29,652 bases of DNA. It comes from CAYLHX01 sp964383675. GTDB taxonomy: Bacteria > Patescibacteriota > Gracilibacteria > UBA1369 > LOWO2-01-FULL-3. The position numbers and the translations under genes were made by a program. The DNA lies in NCBI GenBank assembly GCA_964383675.1, contig CAYLHX010000019.1:1-29652 (forward strand). Reading direction: 5' to 3'. This document shows, piece by piece, positions 29,584 through 29,652 of this stretch; the stretch's first letter is position 1, and every line of letters begins with the position of its first letter. The notes beneath the pieces are model-generated. The model was given only the letters and a program-made list of their open reading frames with translations. It searched no databases and was not told where the DNA came from.

Positions 29584-29652
29584 AATAAGTCAATCGCCAA
29601 TTAGTATCACTCGACTAAACACATCACTGTGCGTACATCTGTGACCTATCAA
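29584..29652 (-). rRNA. rrl: 23S ribosomal RNA, 3' end (partial)
   Basis: Minus strand. The sequence beginning TTGATAGGTCACAG and containing GATACTAAT is the 3' terminal region of bacterial 23S (compare GTTGATAGGC and GGTACTAAT). The rest lies beyond the window. The 3' boundary is an estimate. Confidence 0.9.

Noticed and set aside
1..29652. An alternative genetic code with TGA as glycine
   Set aside because: Core enzymes read through at full length with standard code, and TGA serves as a stop (for example at 17192-17194).
1..29652. CRISPR arrays, insertion sequences or transposase genes
   Set aside because: No regularly spaced direct repeats and no transposase or integrase motifs were seen in any frame.

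Overview
The window looks like part of a chromosome from a Candidate Phyla Radiation (Patescibacteria) bacterium, perhaps of the Peregrinibacteria/Gracilibacteria side. This is an inference. It rests on a PrgI + VirB4-N-domain pair, a eukaryote/archaea-like (type 2) isoleucyl-tRNA synthetase, a conserved transglutaminase-like/TPR protein, many short orphan genes and leaders almost without Shine-Dalgarno sequences. TGA acts as a normal stop codon, which argues against the code-25 lineages (SR1/BD1-5).

Layout: 1-1987 holds the start of ileS (minus strand, running off the window). 2098-3191 holds two convergent orphan genes. 3261-7634 is a purine block: purC-purE-purB on the minus strand, divergent from purA on the plus strand, giving the SAICAR steps and both AMP-branch enzymes. 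7748-12346 is a complete branched-chain amino-acid-type ABC importer (lipoprotein binding protein, a terminator, then livH-livM-livG-livF). 12354-13202 is an unrecognised gene with a methyltransferase-like C-terminal half. 13267-13481 holds a structured repeat and tRNA-Val(UAC).

13575-18581 is an accessory stretch of mostly small minus-strand genes between tRNA-Val and tRNA-Leu. It contains a YgjP-type metalloprotease, a HicB-like protein overlapping a possible toxin, DUF2007, YdeI/OmpD-like, membrane proteins and a GNAT acetyltransferase with an Excalibur-like tail. Its last part is visibly AT-rich and has no recognisable genes.

18805-29194 holds tRNA-Leu(GAG), an HtrA-type protease, glyA, and a translationally coupled pair of extracytoplasmic solute-binding protein and HAMP-PP2C phosphatase. 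These are followed by a transglutaminase-like/TPR protein, lepA, and divergently prgI plus a VirB4-N-like gene. 29231-29652 holds a second copy of the structured repeat, 5S rRNA and the 3' end of 23S rRNA (minus strand).

The most interesting signals are: a ~128-nt three-hairpin element present twice beside stable RNA genes, with paired changes in its stems; several promoters whose -10 box lies only 6-8 nt from the start codon (likely leaderless mRNAs); a recurrent TGCTAWAAT extended -10; a split PAICS-like purC/purE with a class II PurE; the HicB-like toxin-antitoxin candidate; and the solute-binding protein/phosphatase pair.
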